A DNA stretch of 64,000 nucleotides from Bacillus sp. SD088 (GTDB lineage Bacteria > Bacillota > Bacilli > Bacillales > Bacillaceae_C). The position numbers and the translations under genes are program-made. The stretch lies in contig NZ_JADIJK010000001.1 in assembly GCF_017355205.1 (NCBI RefSeq), positions 248,001-312,000 of the forward strand. The letters run 5' to 3'. This document shows positions 37,207-45,278 of the stretch, piece by piece. A model generated the notes under the pieces. That model ran no database searches. It was not told the DNA's origin and worked only from the letters and a program-made list of their open reading frames with translations. How positions within the stretch are numbered: position 1 is the stretch's first letter; the number at the start of each line of letters is the position of its first letter.

Positions 37207-39444
37207 TTGCAACGTTACTTGCAGAGGTTTAATAGAAAGTCTATCTTTTTTAAATTATTCTCCAGCTTTATGGTGGTCATATTATTATTTATCTCCTTTA
37301 CGCTTCTCTCTTTTAGTTATTTTAAGAGAGCGATTCAACAGGAAATCATTGTCTATAATACGAATAATTTAATTCGCACCACAAAAGACTTTGAACATCA
37401 TTTTAATAAAGCGTACAACAGCATGACCCGCTTTTATTTACAAGATGATTTAAAAGCATTGTCTAACGAGGATTTAGACTACGCAGCGGCCAACCAAATA
37501 ATTAAGGATTTATTCAATCTCCAAACAGATGACTCATTATACTTTGACAATCTATTATTATGGGACCGGAATCATAACATGGTATTTGGCCAAGACCGGG
37601 GAGCCTCACCTAATAAAGTCTTTGCTGACTTCTATTCTAGTGATGCCTATCCTTATGAATTCTGGAAAACACAGTTCAAGGATTTAAATGGGACTAAATT
37701 TTATCAGACTGCTACTTTTACAAAGGATGATCCCGTTTTTCGTAAAAGCAAAAACGTTATGCCGATCGTTGTAAAAAACAAGCTGATGCCAGATATCATT
37801 ATGATTGGCTTCCTAGACATTGACAGAATGATTGATGACTTCCACCAATCGATCAATCATCATTTCCTTATTCTTGATGATGAAGGGGTCCCTTTATTTA
37901 CTTCTTCATCCATTCAAGATGGGTCCATTCCCTCCCTTCCAGCTGACAAGGATTGGGTTAAAACGGACAAGAACTATTATTTTTATTCGAAAGGTTTGGA
38001 GCATGAGTTCACCTATGTGAACGTCATACCTGCGGCAAATATTCTCTCTCATATATCAAAGATGAATATTACATTAACGATCATTTTATTTGTGACTTTA
38101 CTGATCGCGATTAGTGTCTCTTACTTCTTTACCAAAAAGTTTAATAATCCAGTAAGGCGAATCTTTGAATTAATGAAACCATCAAATGAAAGCAGTTTAT
38201 CGTTAAAACATATAAACGAGTTTGAGCTTATTCAGGAGCATGTCCAGTTATTATTAGAGGCCAATAAAGAAATACACGAGGACTTAACAGAAAAAAGAAC
38301 ATTACTTCGGTATTATGCCTATATTAATATGATGAAAAAAATGCACGCGGATTTTCAAGAATTGAAGGAGCTCGAAGAAAAGAAACAACCTTATCGCATT
38401 GTCCTTATACAACCAACCTTTAAGGAACGGTTTTTCAAGGAAAAGCTAGATGAGGATAAGACGATTCAACACTTAATGGAATATGTAAAGATCATGATGA
38501 CAAATGCTTTTCAAAAGTCTGTCTACACCTTTCAAATTGAAAGAAATGAGATTCTTTCGATTATTTATTTTTATGAGCATGAAAATAGGCTAAGTGAGAT
38601 ATTGGAGACTATTCAGCAGGCTGCTCAAGGAGACAAAGATTATTATTTCCTTACGATGACAGTGAGTTCACTTCATACTCAAGCAGCCGAGCTTACCACT
38701 GCCTATGAAAAGGTGCAAGAGGTTTCTAAATATCGCCCATTCTATAGTGAAACCACCCTTTGCTATGAAACGGGGCAACTTCCAAAAGATTATTCCCCAT
38801 CACCTTCCTATAGAAAGCAACTTCATACCCATTTGATGGAAGGGAATGCTGAGGAGGTCACGCGTTTACTAGATCAGATGATTGAAAAGATGGAGAAAAA
38901 AGCAGCCCCAACGGTTAGTTATATGATGTTTAAAGAAGCGGTTTTTCAAGAAACCATTCAAATTATACAAAGTCTTCATCTTCATGCAGATGCTTTACGT
39001 GCAAAAGAGGATTCATTTATCTATTCTGTGCAGAAATTAAAAGACTATTTTCATCAACTTATCCATGAGGCCTGCGATCAAATAAAACAATCTAAGAATG
39101 AACAACATGATGTAATCGCGAGTGTCAAAAACTATATTCAAATAAATTATGCCAGTGAGTTAACCTTAGACACCGTAGCAAAGCAAATGAATATCTCCGG
39201 CGGATATTTATCCACCTATTTTAAAGAAAAAACGGCAATTAATTTTTTAGATTATGTCAATCAAGTTCGGATCGAAAAGGCGATGATTCATTTAGTGGAG
39301 ACTGATTGGAGGATCAACGAAATTGCTCGTAAAGTAGGCTACCAAAACCTGAATTCATTTAACAGGATGTTTAAAAAGCATACGGGCTTAACACCCAGTC
39401 AATATCGGAAAACACGCTCACACACTGAAAATGAGATATCCTAG
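37207..39444 (+). CDS. Membrane-bound AraC-family regulator with extracellular sensor (YtdP/YesS-like)
   Basis: A 745-residue one-component regulator. The first helix (about 14-34) and second helix (about 284-305) enclose an extracellular dCache-like sensor of some 250 residues. A cytoplasmic linker with coiled-coil character follows, then a C-terminal AraC DNA-binding domain with two helix-turn-helix units (LTLDTVAKQMNISGGYLS and INEIARKVGYQNLNSFNRMF). Such proteins sit beside LplABC-type transporters in Bacillus and activate them when an oligosaccharide is sensed outside. The start is a TTG at 37207 with GGGGGA seven bases upstream. It is divergent from the permease gene and is one of few plus-strand genes here. 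Confidence 0.9.
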   Translation: MQRYLQRFNRKSIFFKLFSSFMVVILLFISFTLLSFSYFKRAIQQEIIVYNTNNLIRTTKDFEHHFNKAYNSMTRFYLQDDLKALSNEDLDYAAANQIIKDLFNLQTDDSLYFDNLLLWDRNHNMVFGQDRGASPNKVFADFYSSDAYPYEFWKTQFKDLNGTKFYQTATFTKDDPVFRKSKNVMPIVVKNKLMPDIIMIGFLDIDRMIDDFHQSINHHFLILDDEGVPLFTSSSIQDGSIPSLPADKDWVKTDKNYYFYSKGLEHEFTYVNVIPAANILSHISKMNITLTIILFVTLLIAISVSYFFTKKFNNPVRRIFELMKPSNESSLSLKHINEFELIQEHVQLLLEANKEIHEDLTEKRTLLRYYAYINMMKKMHADFQELKELEEKKQPYRIVLIQPTFKERFFKEKLDEDKTIQHLMEYVKIMMTNAFQKSVYTFQIERNEILSIIYFYEHENRLSEILETIQQAAQGDKDYYFLTMTVSSLHTQAAELTTAYEKVQEVSKYRPFYSETTLCYETGQLPKDYSPSPSYRKQLHTHLMEGNAEEVTRLLDQMIEKMEKKAAPTVSYMMFKEAVFQETIQIIQSLHLHADALRAKEDSFIYSVQKLKDYFHQLIHEACDQIKQSKNEQHDVIASVKNYIQINYASELTLDTVAKQMNISGGYLSTYFKEKTAINFLDYVNQVRIEKAMIHLVETDWRINEIARKVGYQNLNSFNRMFKKHTGLTPSQYRKTRSHTENEIS

Positions 39445-39476
39445 CCTCCAGAACATATTACACGAGGAGAGATATA

Positions 39477-39977
39477 ATGGTGAAAGATTACAAACCCTTG
39501 CTGTTAAACGATATGTTTCAATTGTACTTACAGCAAAGATACAATATTAACAGAAGTGACTATGTTTATCATTTCAATATAAGCTACCTTATGAATGAAA
39601 AAGAAGCTGCTCAATTTGATTTCGGCTATTTTGAGCAACTGTTTGAAGAAGTGCACTTAACAAAGCAGGAAAATGGAGAGTTCTTTTTAGAATTATTCAA
39701 TTTGAAAAAGACAATTTTGCAAGAATTTGATTATAATTATGAGAATAAACTTTTGGATGATTCATATATCCATATTATTAATTACTTGGAACAACAAGAA
39801 ATTCTAATAACAAAAAAGCCAAAATCTGGATATCTCCAATCTAAAAAAATAAGCACAACCAAAAGGATTCCAATCAAGTCAAGTTTATTTCTAAACCAGC
39901 TAATTAGAAAATATTCCTTTTTGAACAACAGGTATGGTAAGGCATTTATTATAATCCCTACTCCATTTATAAAGTGA
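39477..39977 (+). CDS. Uncharacterised protein, possibly interrupted
   Basis: I do not recognise this 166-residue protein. It is AT-rich in codon use, has no signal peptide or membrane helix, and is rich in Tyr, Asn and Phe, with an EQQEILITKKPKSGYLQSKK stretch resembling the wing of a winged-helix domain. GAGGAG lies before the ATG. The frame ends six bases before a hairpin element begins. Beyond that element an open frame in the same phase (40189-40364) encodes a protein-like C-terminus. The two may be halves of one gene split by the insertion. Confidence 0.5.
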   Translation: MVKDYKPLLLNDMFQLYLQQRYNINRSDYVYHFNISYLMNEKEAAQFDFGYFEQLFEEVHLTKQENGEFFLELFNLKKTILQEFDYNYENKLLDDSYIHIINYLEQQEILITKKPKSGYLQSKKISTTKRIPIKSSLFLNQLIRKYSFLNNRYGKAFIIIPTPFIK

Positions 39978-39983
39978 ACCTTC

Positions 39984-40076
39984 AATCAGTGGGGGTTTTT
40001 CGACGCACAGGACGTGCTAGTGCAGACGTTGCGACAGGATGTCGCGTACTTAGTCTGCTTTCATCTCCCACTGATT
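39984..40076. repeat. AATCAGTGGG/CCCACTGATT stem enclosing an RNA module
   Basis: Perfect ten-base arms at 39984-39993 and 40067-40076 enclose the second Bacillaceae-1-like module. The same arms form a plain short hairpin at 33450-33484, where the RNA module sits beside the stem and not in its loop. So the stem and the module behave as separate units that have been recombined. Confidence 0.65.
40005..40058 (-). ncRNA. Bacillaceae-1-like RNA module, copy 2
   Basis: On the minus strand: GCAGAC/GTCTGC outer helix, inner stem GCGAC/GTCGC with loop AUCCU, then stem GCAC/GTGC with loop GUCCU. The stems differ from copy 1 at several positions, yet every change is compensated, while both RUCCU loops are unchanged. 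This supports a structured RNA. Confidence 0.7.
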
Positions 40077-40084
40077 GTTAGTTG

Positions 40085-40188
40085 AACCAATCGGGCTTTT
40101 ACGGCAGTATATCCCCCACCTATGCTTCTCCGTATTCTCTAAAGCCTTGAGAGTGGGGGTATTACTGCCCGTTAATGCGGGATAAAAT
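40085..40188 (+). repeat. Composite hairpin element, copy B
   Basis: Shares AATCGGGCTTTTAC at the left and CGTTAATGCGGGATAAAA at the right with copy A, and has an inner TCCCCCAC/GTGGGGGT hairpin. ACGG-CAGTA pairs with TTACTGCCCGT in place of the ACTGGCTGT/ACAGCCAGT of copy A. No transposase frame is present. Palindromic ends of IS200/IS605-related elements look similar, but the origin is not proven. Confidence 0.65.
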
Positions 40189-40364
40189 GGACAAAAAAGA
40201 TAGAGGAGAAGATTTCCCTTTATTTTGGTTATCACTTTCAAGATATCAGCTTGCATATTGCGACAATCGATGATGTACACTATATTGTCAGTGTTGATTT
40301 ACATGATTTAAAAGAGGAGCAAATTGCTGATGCAACTGAAGACTTGTTATTATTAATACAGTAA
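40189..40364 (+). pseudogene. C-terminal gene remnant beyond the hairpin element
   Basis: A frame without its own start codon encodes IEEKISLYFGYHFQDISLH... and ends HDLKEEQIADATEDLLLLIQ with a TAA at 40362. Its composition is protein-like, with amphipathic strands and a helix. It is in the same phase as the 39477-39977 gene and begins where the hairpin element ends. I infer that it is the displaced 3' part of that gene or of another gene lost by rearrangement. Confidence 0.4.
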
Positions 40365-40423
40365 TGCTTTGTATAAAGCGATACTGTCATCAGTGGGGAC
40401 TTCGGTGGCAGAGAGGTTGAATA

Positions 40424-40470
40424 CAAAATAAGGGCGTTTTGACTCTGTTGCATAGTCAAAACGCCCCTTT
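40424..40470 (-). terminator. Terminator of the two-P-loop ATPase gene
   Basis: GGGCGTTTTGACT at 40432-40444 pairs perfectly with AGTCAAAACGCCC at 40454-40466. On the minus strand TTATTTTGT follows. It lies 14 bases after the stop codon at 40480. Confidence 0.8.
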
Positions 40471-40479
40471 TCCATTTCA

Positions 40480-41568
40480 CTATAATGATAGAGTTTGTTC
40501 TAATTCGTGGTAAATATTATTGCTGCGTGAACGATCGATGCATTTGGCATATAAATCTTCTAACTGATCTTGTAATTCCTTTGCTTCTGCCAAGTGACTT
40601 TTCCCTCGCTGCATTTGTTCCCGATACTTTCCTTCAATATGGGCAATTTCCCCTGCAAAAGTCTCATCTGTTCCCGGTGCGATCGTAAGCTCATACATAT
40701 CAATAATGGAGTCTCCGGGACGATCAGGAAAATATTCATGCGGGGCCGTACTATCAAAAACCGCCCAACTTAGTTCCCGAATCAAGACCATATCAAGGCT
40801 TTCTGGATCAAACCCACATTGATAAATCTCTATATCATACCCACGGTTTTCAGCTTCTGCGACAACTTTTTTTAGTAAAGTTGATTTTCCTGTTCCCGCT
40901 CTTCCTTTCAGAAAATAGCGTTTTTGCAAACCTGCGGTAATATTATCTACAAAATCAACAGCTCCTACTGGTGTTGCTGCTCCTAAGAAACGCCGTAATA
41001 TCGTCGTTTTTTTAGTGGTTGTATTTTTCGCATCTTGAAATAGAGTGGTTAGAAGATCTTTTGTTACTTGATTAGCTTTAGTGAAGTCCATTTTTCCAAT
41101 GTAAATGTCTTCCCAATCATCATGTATACGAAGGGCTTTTTCATATGCCGCATATGTTTTTGCATATTGTTCACTTATTTTTTCTTGTAAGGAATCTATT
41201 ATTTCTTGGTTCTCTTCTAATTTTAATGTACTCTCTTCTTGCTCAAGATCAATGGTTTCCCATTGAGGCCCAACACACTCTTCACCTATTATACGAGGCG
41301 GATCTGCATCAATTATCGCAAAGCCTTCCTCACGAATAATAAAACCTTCGACCTGATCAGGATGGTTTGCTCGGTGAATGATCTCAATCAAACTTGCTTG
41401 ATCTTTCCATTTATTTACAAGCTGTTCCATTATCGCCGATTTTTCATTTTGTGATTTCCCAGTCAATAATAAAACCCTCTCGACATTCGCCAAATTTGAA
41501 TCGTATAGACTGTAGAAACCCTTGGCTGTATTCCCTCCTGCAAAATAGCGCAAAATATTTCCGCTCAT
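40480..41568 (-). CDS. P-loop ATPase of unknown function (PRK06851-like), with two P-loop halves
   Basis: The 362-residue protein has a canonical Walker A motif GRAGTGKST at 222-230 in its second half and a degenerate one, TGKSQNEKS, at 36-44 in its first half. It looks like an internal duplication in which the N-terminal site has decayed. A charged helical linker lies between (about 105-150). Similar proteins occur across Firmicutes without assigned function. The ATG at 41568 has AAGGAG eight bases upstream. The gene stands alone between an RNA/repeat region and a tandem-repeat region. Confidence 0.75.
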   Translation of the reverse strand: MSGNILRYFAGGNTAKGFYSLYDSNLANVERVLLLTGKSQNEKSAIMEQLVNKWKDQASLIEIIHRANHPDQVEGFIIREEGFAIIDADPPRIIGEECVGPQWETIDLEQEESTLKLEENQEIIDSLQEKISEQYAKTYAAYEKALRIHDDWEDIYIGKMDFTKANQVTKDLLTTLFQDAKNTTTKKTTILRRFLGAATPVGAVDFVDNITAGLQKRYFLKGRAGTGKSTLLKKVVAEAENRGYDIEIYQCGFDPESLDMVLIRELSWAVFDSTAPHEYFPDRPGDSIIDMYELTIAPGTDETFAGEIAHIEGKYREQMQRGKSHLAEAKELQDQLEDLYAKCIDRSRSNNIYHELEQTLSL

Positions 41569-41899
41569 TTCATCATCTCCTTCTGATGAGCTTCCTCCAC
41601 TCTAGCCTATGCAATAAAATGTAATTCTGACATTCACCTTAGAACTTTTTCCCATCAGCCGACAAATTAGTGATAGATCATAGGGAAAAAACAGAAGGTG
41701 ATTATCAAACTATTGTGACTCAGTAAAGGACACAACCTCGTAAAACACGCCATTGGACTTCACTGCTGCGAGCCCCGTTCTCCACTGTCCTTAGTTAGAG
41801 ACTTGGGAAACGAATAAATGATGAGTTACGTAATTTGAGAAAGCAAAGTTTGTTTGGTACTGAAATCTAATCCATGAACTCCTTTTCTTCATTTCATCC

Positions 41900-42190
41900 T
41901 GATTTGTGTCCATAGAACCTTCTACGTACCAGTTTCCTGCTTTTCATCCTGATTTTGTGCGCGTAGAACCCTCTACGTACCAGTTTTCCGCGTTTCAACC
42001 TGATTTTGTGTTTGTAGAACTCTCTACGCACCAGTTTTCTGCATTTCAATCTGATTTTGTGTTCATAGAACCCCTCTATGTACCATTTTTTCGCGTTTCA
42101 ACCTAGTTTTGTGTCCATAGAACCCTCCTATGTATCACTTTTCCGCGTTTCGATCTGATTTTGTGCTTATAGCCCTCTCTACAAACCAAC
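41900..42190. repeat. Tandem array of about six 51-bp units with covarying mini-hairpins
   Basis: Unit consensus is GATTTTGTG, four variable bases, TAGAACCCTCTACGTACCAG, TTTTCCGCGTTTCAACCT. Each of the first five units carries a small stem: CGTAGA/TCTACG, GTAGA/TCTAC, CATAGA/TCTATG or CATAG/CTATG. G-C to A-T swaps occur on both arms together. Units 1-4 keep one open frame with a 17-codon period; later units shift frame, so selection appears to act on the hairpin and not on a protein. Confidence 0.8.
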
Positions 42191-42212
42191 TTTTGTGCTT
42201 TCTTGATATGCA

Positions 42213-42266
42213 AATAACCCCAAATCTGCGAAGGGCGATCTATTTCTTCTCAGATTTGAGGTTATT
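42213..42266 (-). terminator. Hairpin downstream of the murR-like gene
   Basis: AATAACCCCAAATCTG at 42213-42228 pairs with CAGATTTGAGGTTATT at 42251-42266 (one mismatch). On the minus strand TTGCATATC follows. It lies about 78 bases after the stop codon. Confidence 0.6.
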
Positions 42267-42343
42267 GGGTCTCGAGAGGTTAGACACTAGCGATAGGTTC
42301 AACACCAAGATCCGTTTTGACTTTGTGCTTTCCAGTGATGCCT

Positions 42344-43231
42344 TTATTCTTCTCTCTTCCGCGTGCGGGATGGTTGACCTTTTTTTATAAAATCAATTGC
42401 TTCCCTTGTTTCATCAATAGAGGCGATCGCTTCTTTATATTGCTGGGAAGCGACACACATAAATAAGATATCGATTGCATGGAGCTGGGCAATTCGAGAT
42501 GAGGTAGCGCCACTTCGAAAAGTAGGCTCCTTTGTTGCTGAAATGTACAGGCGTATATCTGCCTGTTCTGAGACAATCGATGAACCATATTTTGTCAAAC
42601 TAATGGTTGTTGCCCCTTGTTTATTTGCCAATTCAAGAATTTTTGCCACTTCATGGGTACCACCTGAAAAAGAAATACCTATGACAACATCGTTTTTTCC
42701 CGCATTGGCTACAACGGTAGCGGCCATATGCAGATCATTAAAAGCAAGAGCATTTTTATTAATCCTTAGAAATTTCTGTTGAGCATCCTCTGCACTTATA
42801 AAGGAAGCACCTACACCAAAAAGATGAATTGTCGATGCGTTCTCAATGGCTTTGATTGCTTTAGATAGTTCTTCTGGACTTAACAGTTCAGCTGTTTCTT
42901 TTAGTGTTTGGATACTATTTGATGTCATTTTTTCAATAATTGAGTACATAGATTCATTCGGTTCGATGTCCCGGAATTCTGAAGTTGGCTCTTTCTGTAA
43001 ATCTCCAGCTATGCGTAACTTTAATTCTTGTAATCCTGTTAAATCGAGGGATTTACATAACCGAATCACCGCTGCACTACTAGTAGAACTCCTCTTCCCT
43101 AATTCACTTGCTGTCAAAGAAATGGACTCTCTAGGATTTTCCAACATATATGAAGCAATTTTTCTTTCTGAAGGGGGCAATTTTGCAAGCATTTCAGAAA
43201 GCATTACTAATCCACCTGTTGCATATGACAT
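42344..43231 (-). CDS. murR: RpiR-family regulator, MurR-like (SIS effector domain)
   Basis: MurR senses MurNAc 6-phosphate and controls MurNAc catabolism. The protein has an RpiR helix-turn-helix domain (residues 1-80) and a SIS domain (about 105-260, with LFGVGASFISAEDAQQK and GISFSGGTHEVAK). Its start ATGGLVMLSEMLAKLPPSER and AAVIRLCKSL closely resemble B. subtilis MurR (YbbH) as I recall it, and the neighbours fit. The ATG at 43231 gives the MurR-like N-terminus; 43240 and 43204 are alternatives, the latter with AGGTGG upstream. It is the last gene of a run that starts with binding proteins and permeases. Confidence 0.8.
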   Translation of the reverse strand: MSYATGGLVMLSEMLAKLPPSERKIASYMLENPRESISLTASELGKRSSTSSAAVIRLCKSLDLTGLQELKLRIAGDLQKEPTSEFRDIEPNESMYSIIEKMTSNSIQTLKETAELLSPEELSKAIKAIENASTIHLFGVGASFISAEDAQQKFLRINKNALAFNDLHMAATVVANAGKNDVVIGISFSGGTHEVAKILELANKQGATTISLTKYGSSIVSEQADIRLYISATKEPTFRSGATSSRIAQLHAIDILFMCVASQQYKEAIASIDETREAIDFIKKGQPSRTRKREE

Positions 43232-43362
43232 GGCATTCAACCCTAACTCAATTTTTTTCCTCGCAAAGACTGTATATACAAGATCCTACCATTTTCTCTC
43301 CTTTTCTGGCAACTACGATTTGCTTGAGTGTCTCCCCCCGTTCCCCCACCAGATGAAAGTTC

Positions 43363-44508
43363 TTATTTATACAGAAGATATGGTTCTCTTTGCTTTTGGA
43401 ACTGTTCTACTTGAACTTGGCATCCTTCGAGAAACTCTTTTGTTTTCCCCTGCATAATAATATCACGCAGCTTTTTGGTTCCAGCTAGTAGATCGAAAAA
43501 ACACTTACCATTTTGATGTCTGAATTGAAAATCATGTGGATACATTTCCGCAATCAGCTCTATAATCGTTAAGCCTGCTTGCAAAGAAAATAGGGATTTA
43601 CGATCAACGATATGCAATTGTACCCCTTCACAAACTTCGCCTTGATATTTTTGTACATTCGGTACATAGGAAACTGGACGAGCTAAAACACCTGGTAGTT
43701 GTTTCTGATTGAAGGCTTTTGCCAATTGATAACCATCAATATAAGGAGCTCCTATATATTCAAACGGCTTTGTTGTGCCTCTTCCTTCCGAGATATTGGT
43801 TCCCTCAATTAAGCATGTACCTGGATAAAGAATTGTCATATCAAGTCCAGTTGTATTCGGTGAAGATGGCACCCAAAATAAGTCGGTTTCATCATAGTAA
43901 AATTGCCTCTTCCATCCTTCCATTTCTATAACAGTTACTTCACAATCAATCCCCATTTCATGCTTATAAAATTGTGCGATTTCACCGACCGTTAGCCCAT
44001 GTCGATTCGGTATAGGATAAAGTCCAACAAATGAGCGCACATCTTCCTCCACTAAATTCCCTTCAATGGAAGTACCTGAAATAGGATTCGGACGATCGAG
44101 AACAACAAATTCATTACCATATTCAGCACACGCTTCCATGACATAGGCCATCGAGTAAATATATGTGTAATACCTTGACCCAATATCTTGGAGATCAAAT
44201 ACAATAACATCGACAGGGTCAAGCATCTCCTTACTTGGCTTTTTCGATGCCCCGTATAAGCTGTATACAGGTAGACCTGTGTATGGATCGATGGAGGATT
44301 CTACTTCTTCTCCTTCTTTTGCATCTCCACGTATCCCATGTTCAGGGCCATACAAAGCCGTCAACTGAATGTCTTGGTGGTCATGAAACAAGTCAATGGC
44401 AGGAACAAGCTTCTCATTTACTCCTGTTAAATTCGTTAATAAGCCCATTCGCTTCTCTTTAAAAGCTTGATATTCTTTTTCTAAAAATACATCTAAGCCG
44501 ATTTTCAT
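43363..44508 (-). CDS. NamZ-like exo-beta-N-acetylmuramidase (DUF1343), copy 1
   Basis: The DUF1343 protein NamZ (YbbC) of B. subtilis releases terminal MurNAc from peptidoglycan fragments. The 381-residue protein shows family landmarks: YGPEHGIRGDAKEGEEV, FDLQDIGSRYYTYIYSM, DRPNPISG, NRHGLTVGE, PSSPNTTGLD, YPGTCLIEGTNISEGRGT. It begins directly with the catalytic domain (MKIGLDVFLEKE), with no signal peptide, whereas B. subtilis NamZ is secreted. So it should act inside the cell on imported MurNAc-containing di- or oligosaccharides. It lies 33 bases after the PIG-L gene and upstream of murR. A second copy is at 52192-53334. Confidence 0.88.
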   Translation of the reverse strand: MKIGLDVFLEKEYQAFKEKRMGLLTNLTGVNEKLVPAIDLFHDHQDIQLTALYGPEHGIRGDAKEGEEVESSIDPYTGLPVYSLYGASKKPSKEMLDPVDVIVFDLQDIGSRYYTYIYSMAYVMEACAEYGNEFVVLDRPNPISGTSIEGNLVEEDVRSFVGLYPIPNRHGLTVGEIAQFYKHEMGIDCEVTVIEMEGWKRQFYYDETDLFWVPSSPNTTGLDMTILYPGTCLIEGTNISEGRGTTKPFEYIGAPYIDGYQLAKAFNQKQLPGVLARPVSYVPNVQKYQGEVCEGVQLHIVDRKSLFSLQAGLTIIELIAEMYPHDFQFRHQNGKCFFDLLAGTKKLRDIIMQGKTKEFLEGCQVQVEQFQKQREPYLLYK

Positions 44509-44541
44509 TCTCTCACCATCCTCTTTTGCTTAATCCTATTC

Positions 44542-45243
44542 TTAAAGTTCATATCCTGGGATACTGCCACCTTTTCGAACGTTAGACCCAGTAGGGAATT
44601 TTAGCGTTTGCGCATACTGTGTCCGATTGACACACCCTCGTACTGTTCCTAATGCTTTGTAATAATCATGATAGCGGAAAGAGGAGGAATTCATAATAAA
44701 CCAATAGTGAGTCAGCGCTTCTAAATAAGTGTCGAATTCCTCTGAAACATCGACATAAATATCAGGTACATATCCCTCCATATCTTCCCAATTCTCACTG
44801 TGATAAATTCCGTAATAATGGGGGGCTAATCCATCAAGGTCAAACCCGGGAAGGCCAGCTTTTAATTGTGCTGCTTGGACAATTTTATAACAAAGAGAAT
44901 GATCGGAATGGATGCTATTTTCCCAATGGGTAATCACTACATTCGGTTTGATCTTTCTTAATAAGGTTGCCACATGTGTCACAATCTCGTCATTAAAAGT
45001 AAGCTCTGCGTCCTTATAATCCAGTGTGATCGTCTGTACCCCAAGAATTTCCGCAACCTTTTCAGATTCTTTTATTTTTTGTTTACGGTATTCTTCAACC
45101 GAAATATGAGGTGGATTTCCCTTTTCTCCTGCTGTTAAATGAACAAAAGTAACTTCATGACCCGCCTTTGCATACTTATGGGCAATTGCACCCGCCTGCA
45201 GTTCTACATCTCCACAATGGGCTCCTACTAACGCTAGTTTCAT
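44542..45243 (-). CDS. PIG-L-family deacetylase homologue with altered active-site motif
   Basis: PIG-L/LmbE proteins are zinc de-N-acetylases of GlcNAc derivatives. The 233-residue protein has the fold signature, but the usual AHPDD reads AHCGD (residues 8-12). The zinc ligands His9 and Asp12 remain, and the histidine of the HSDH motif is at 112 or 115, while the Asp that acts as general base is Gly11. No signal peptide is present. It sits between a GNAT protein and NamZ in the MurNAc locus, which suggests an amino-sugar substrate or a non-hydrolytic role. The change may define a subfamily or an inactive enzyme. Confidence 0.82.
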   Translation of the reverse strand: MKLALVGAHCGDVELQAGAIAHKYAKAGHEVTFVHLTAGEKGNPPHISVEEYRKQKIKESEKVAEILGVQTITLDYKDAELTFNDEIVTHVATLLRKIKPNVVITHWENSIHSDHSLCYKIVQAAQLKAGLPGFDLDGLAPHYYGIYHSENWEDMEGYVPDIYVDVSEEFDTYLEALTHYWFIMNSSSFRYHDYYKALGTVRGCVNRTQYAQTLKFPTGSNVRKGGSIPGYEL

Positions 45244-45278
45244 AAATGTTTCCTCCTTAAGATAATATAAATAAGAGT

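Larger units (their letters stand above)
41569..42343. other. Gene-free region with tandem repeat array and hairpins
   Basis: The first 330 bases include a possible stem CACCTT...TTTTTCCC with GGGAAAAA...AAGGTG (41635-41700) in the ATPase leader. The 51-bp tandem array follows (about 41900-42190), then a hairpin (42213-42266) that probably ends the murR transcript. No credible gene is present. Confidence 0.6.

Noticed and set aside
40280-40480. 66-codon minus-strand frame starting at the ATPase stop
   Set aside because: It reads through a terminator hairpin and antisense to the better-supported gene remnant at 40189-40364.
41906-42106. Open frame with a 17-residue repeated peptide in the tandem array
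   Set aside because: No ribosome binding site, the frame is lost in later units, and the paired base changes favour hairpin constraint over coding.
41900-42190. CRISPR array
   Set aside because: The units are similar along their full 51 bases with no unique spacers and no cas genes nearby; it is a simple tandem repeat.
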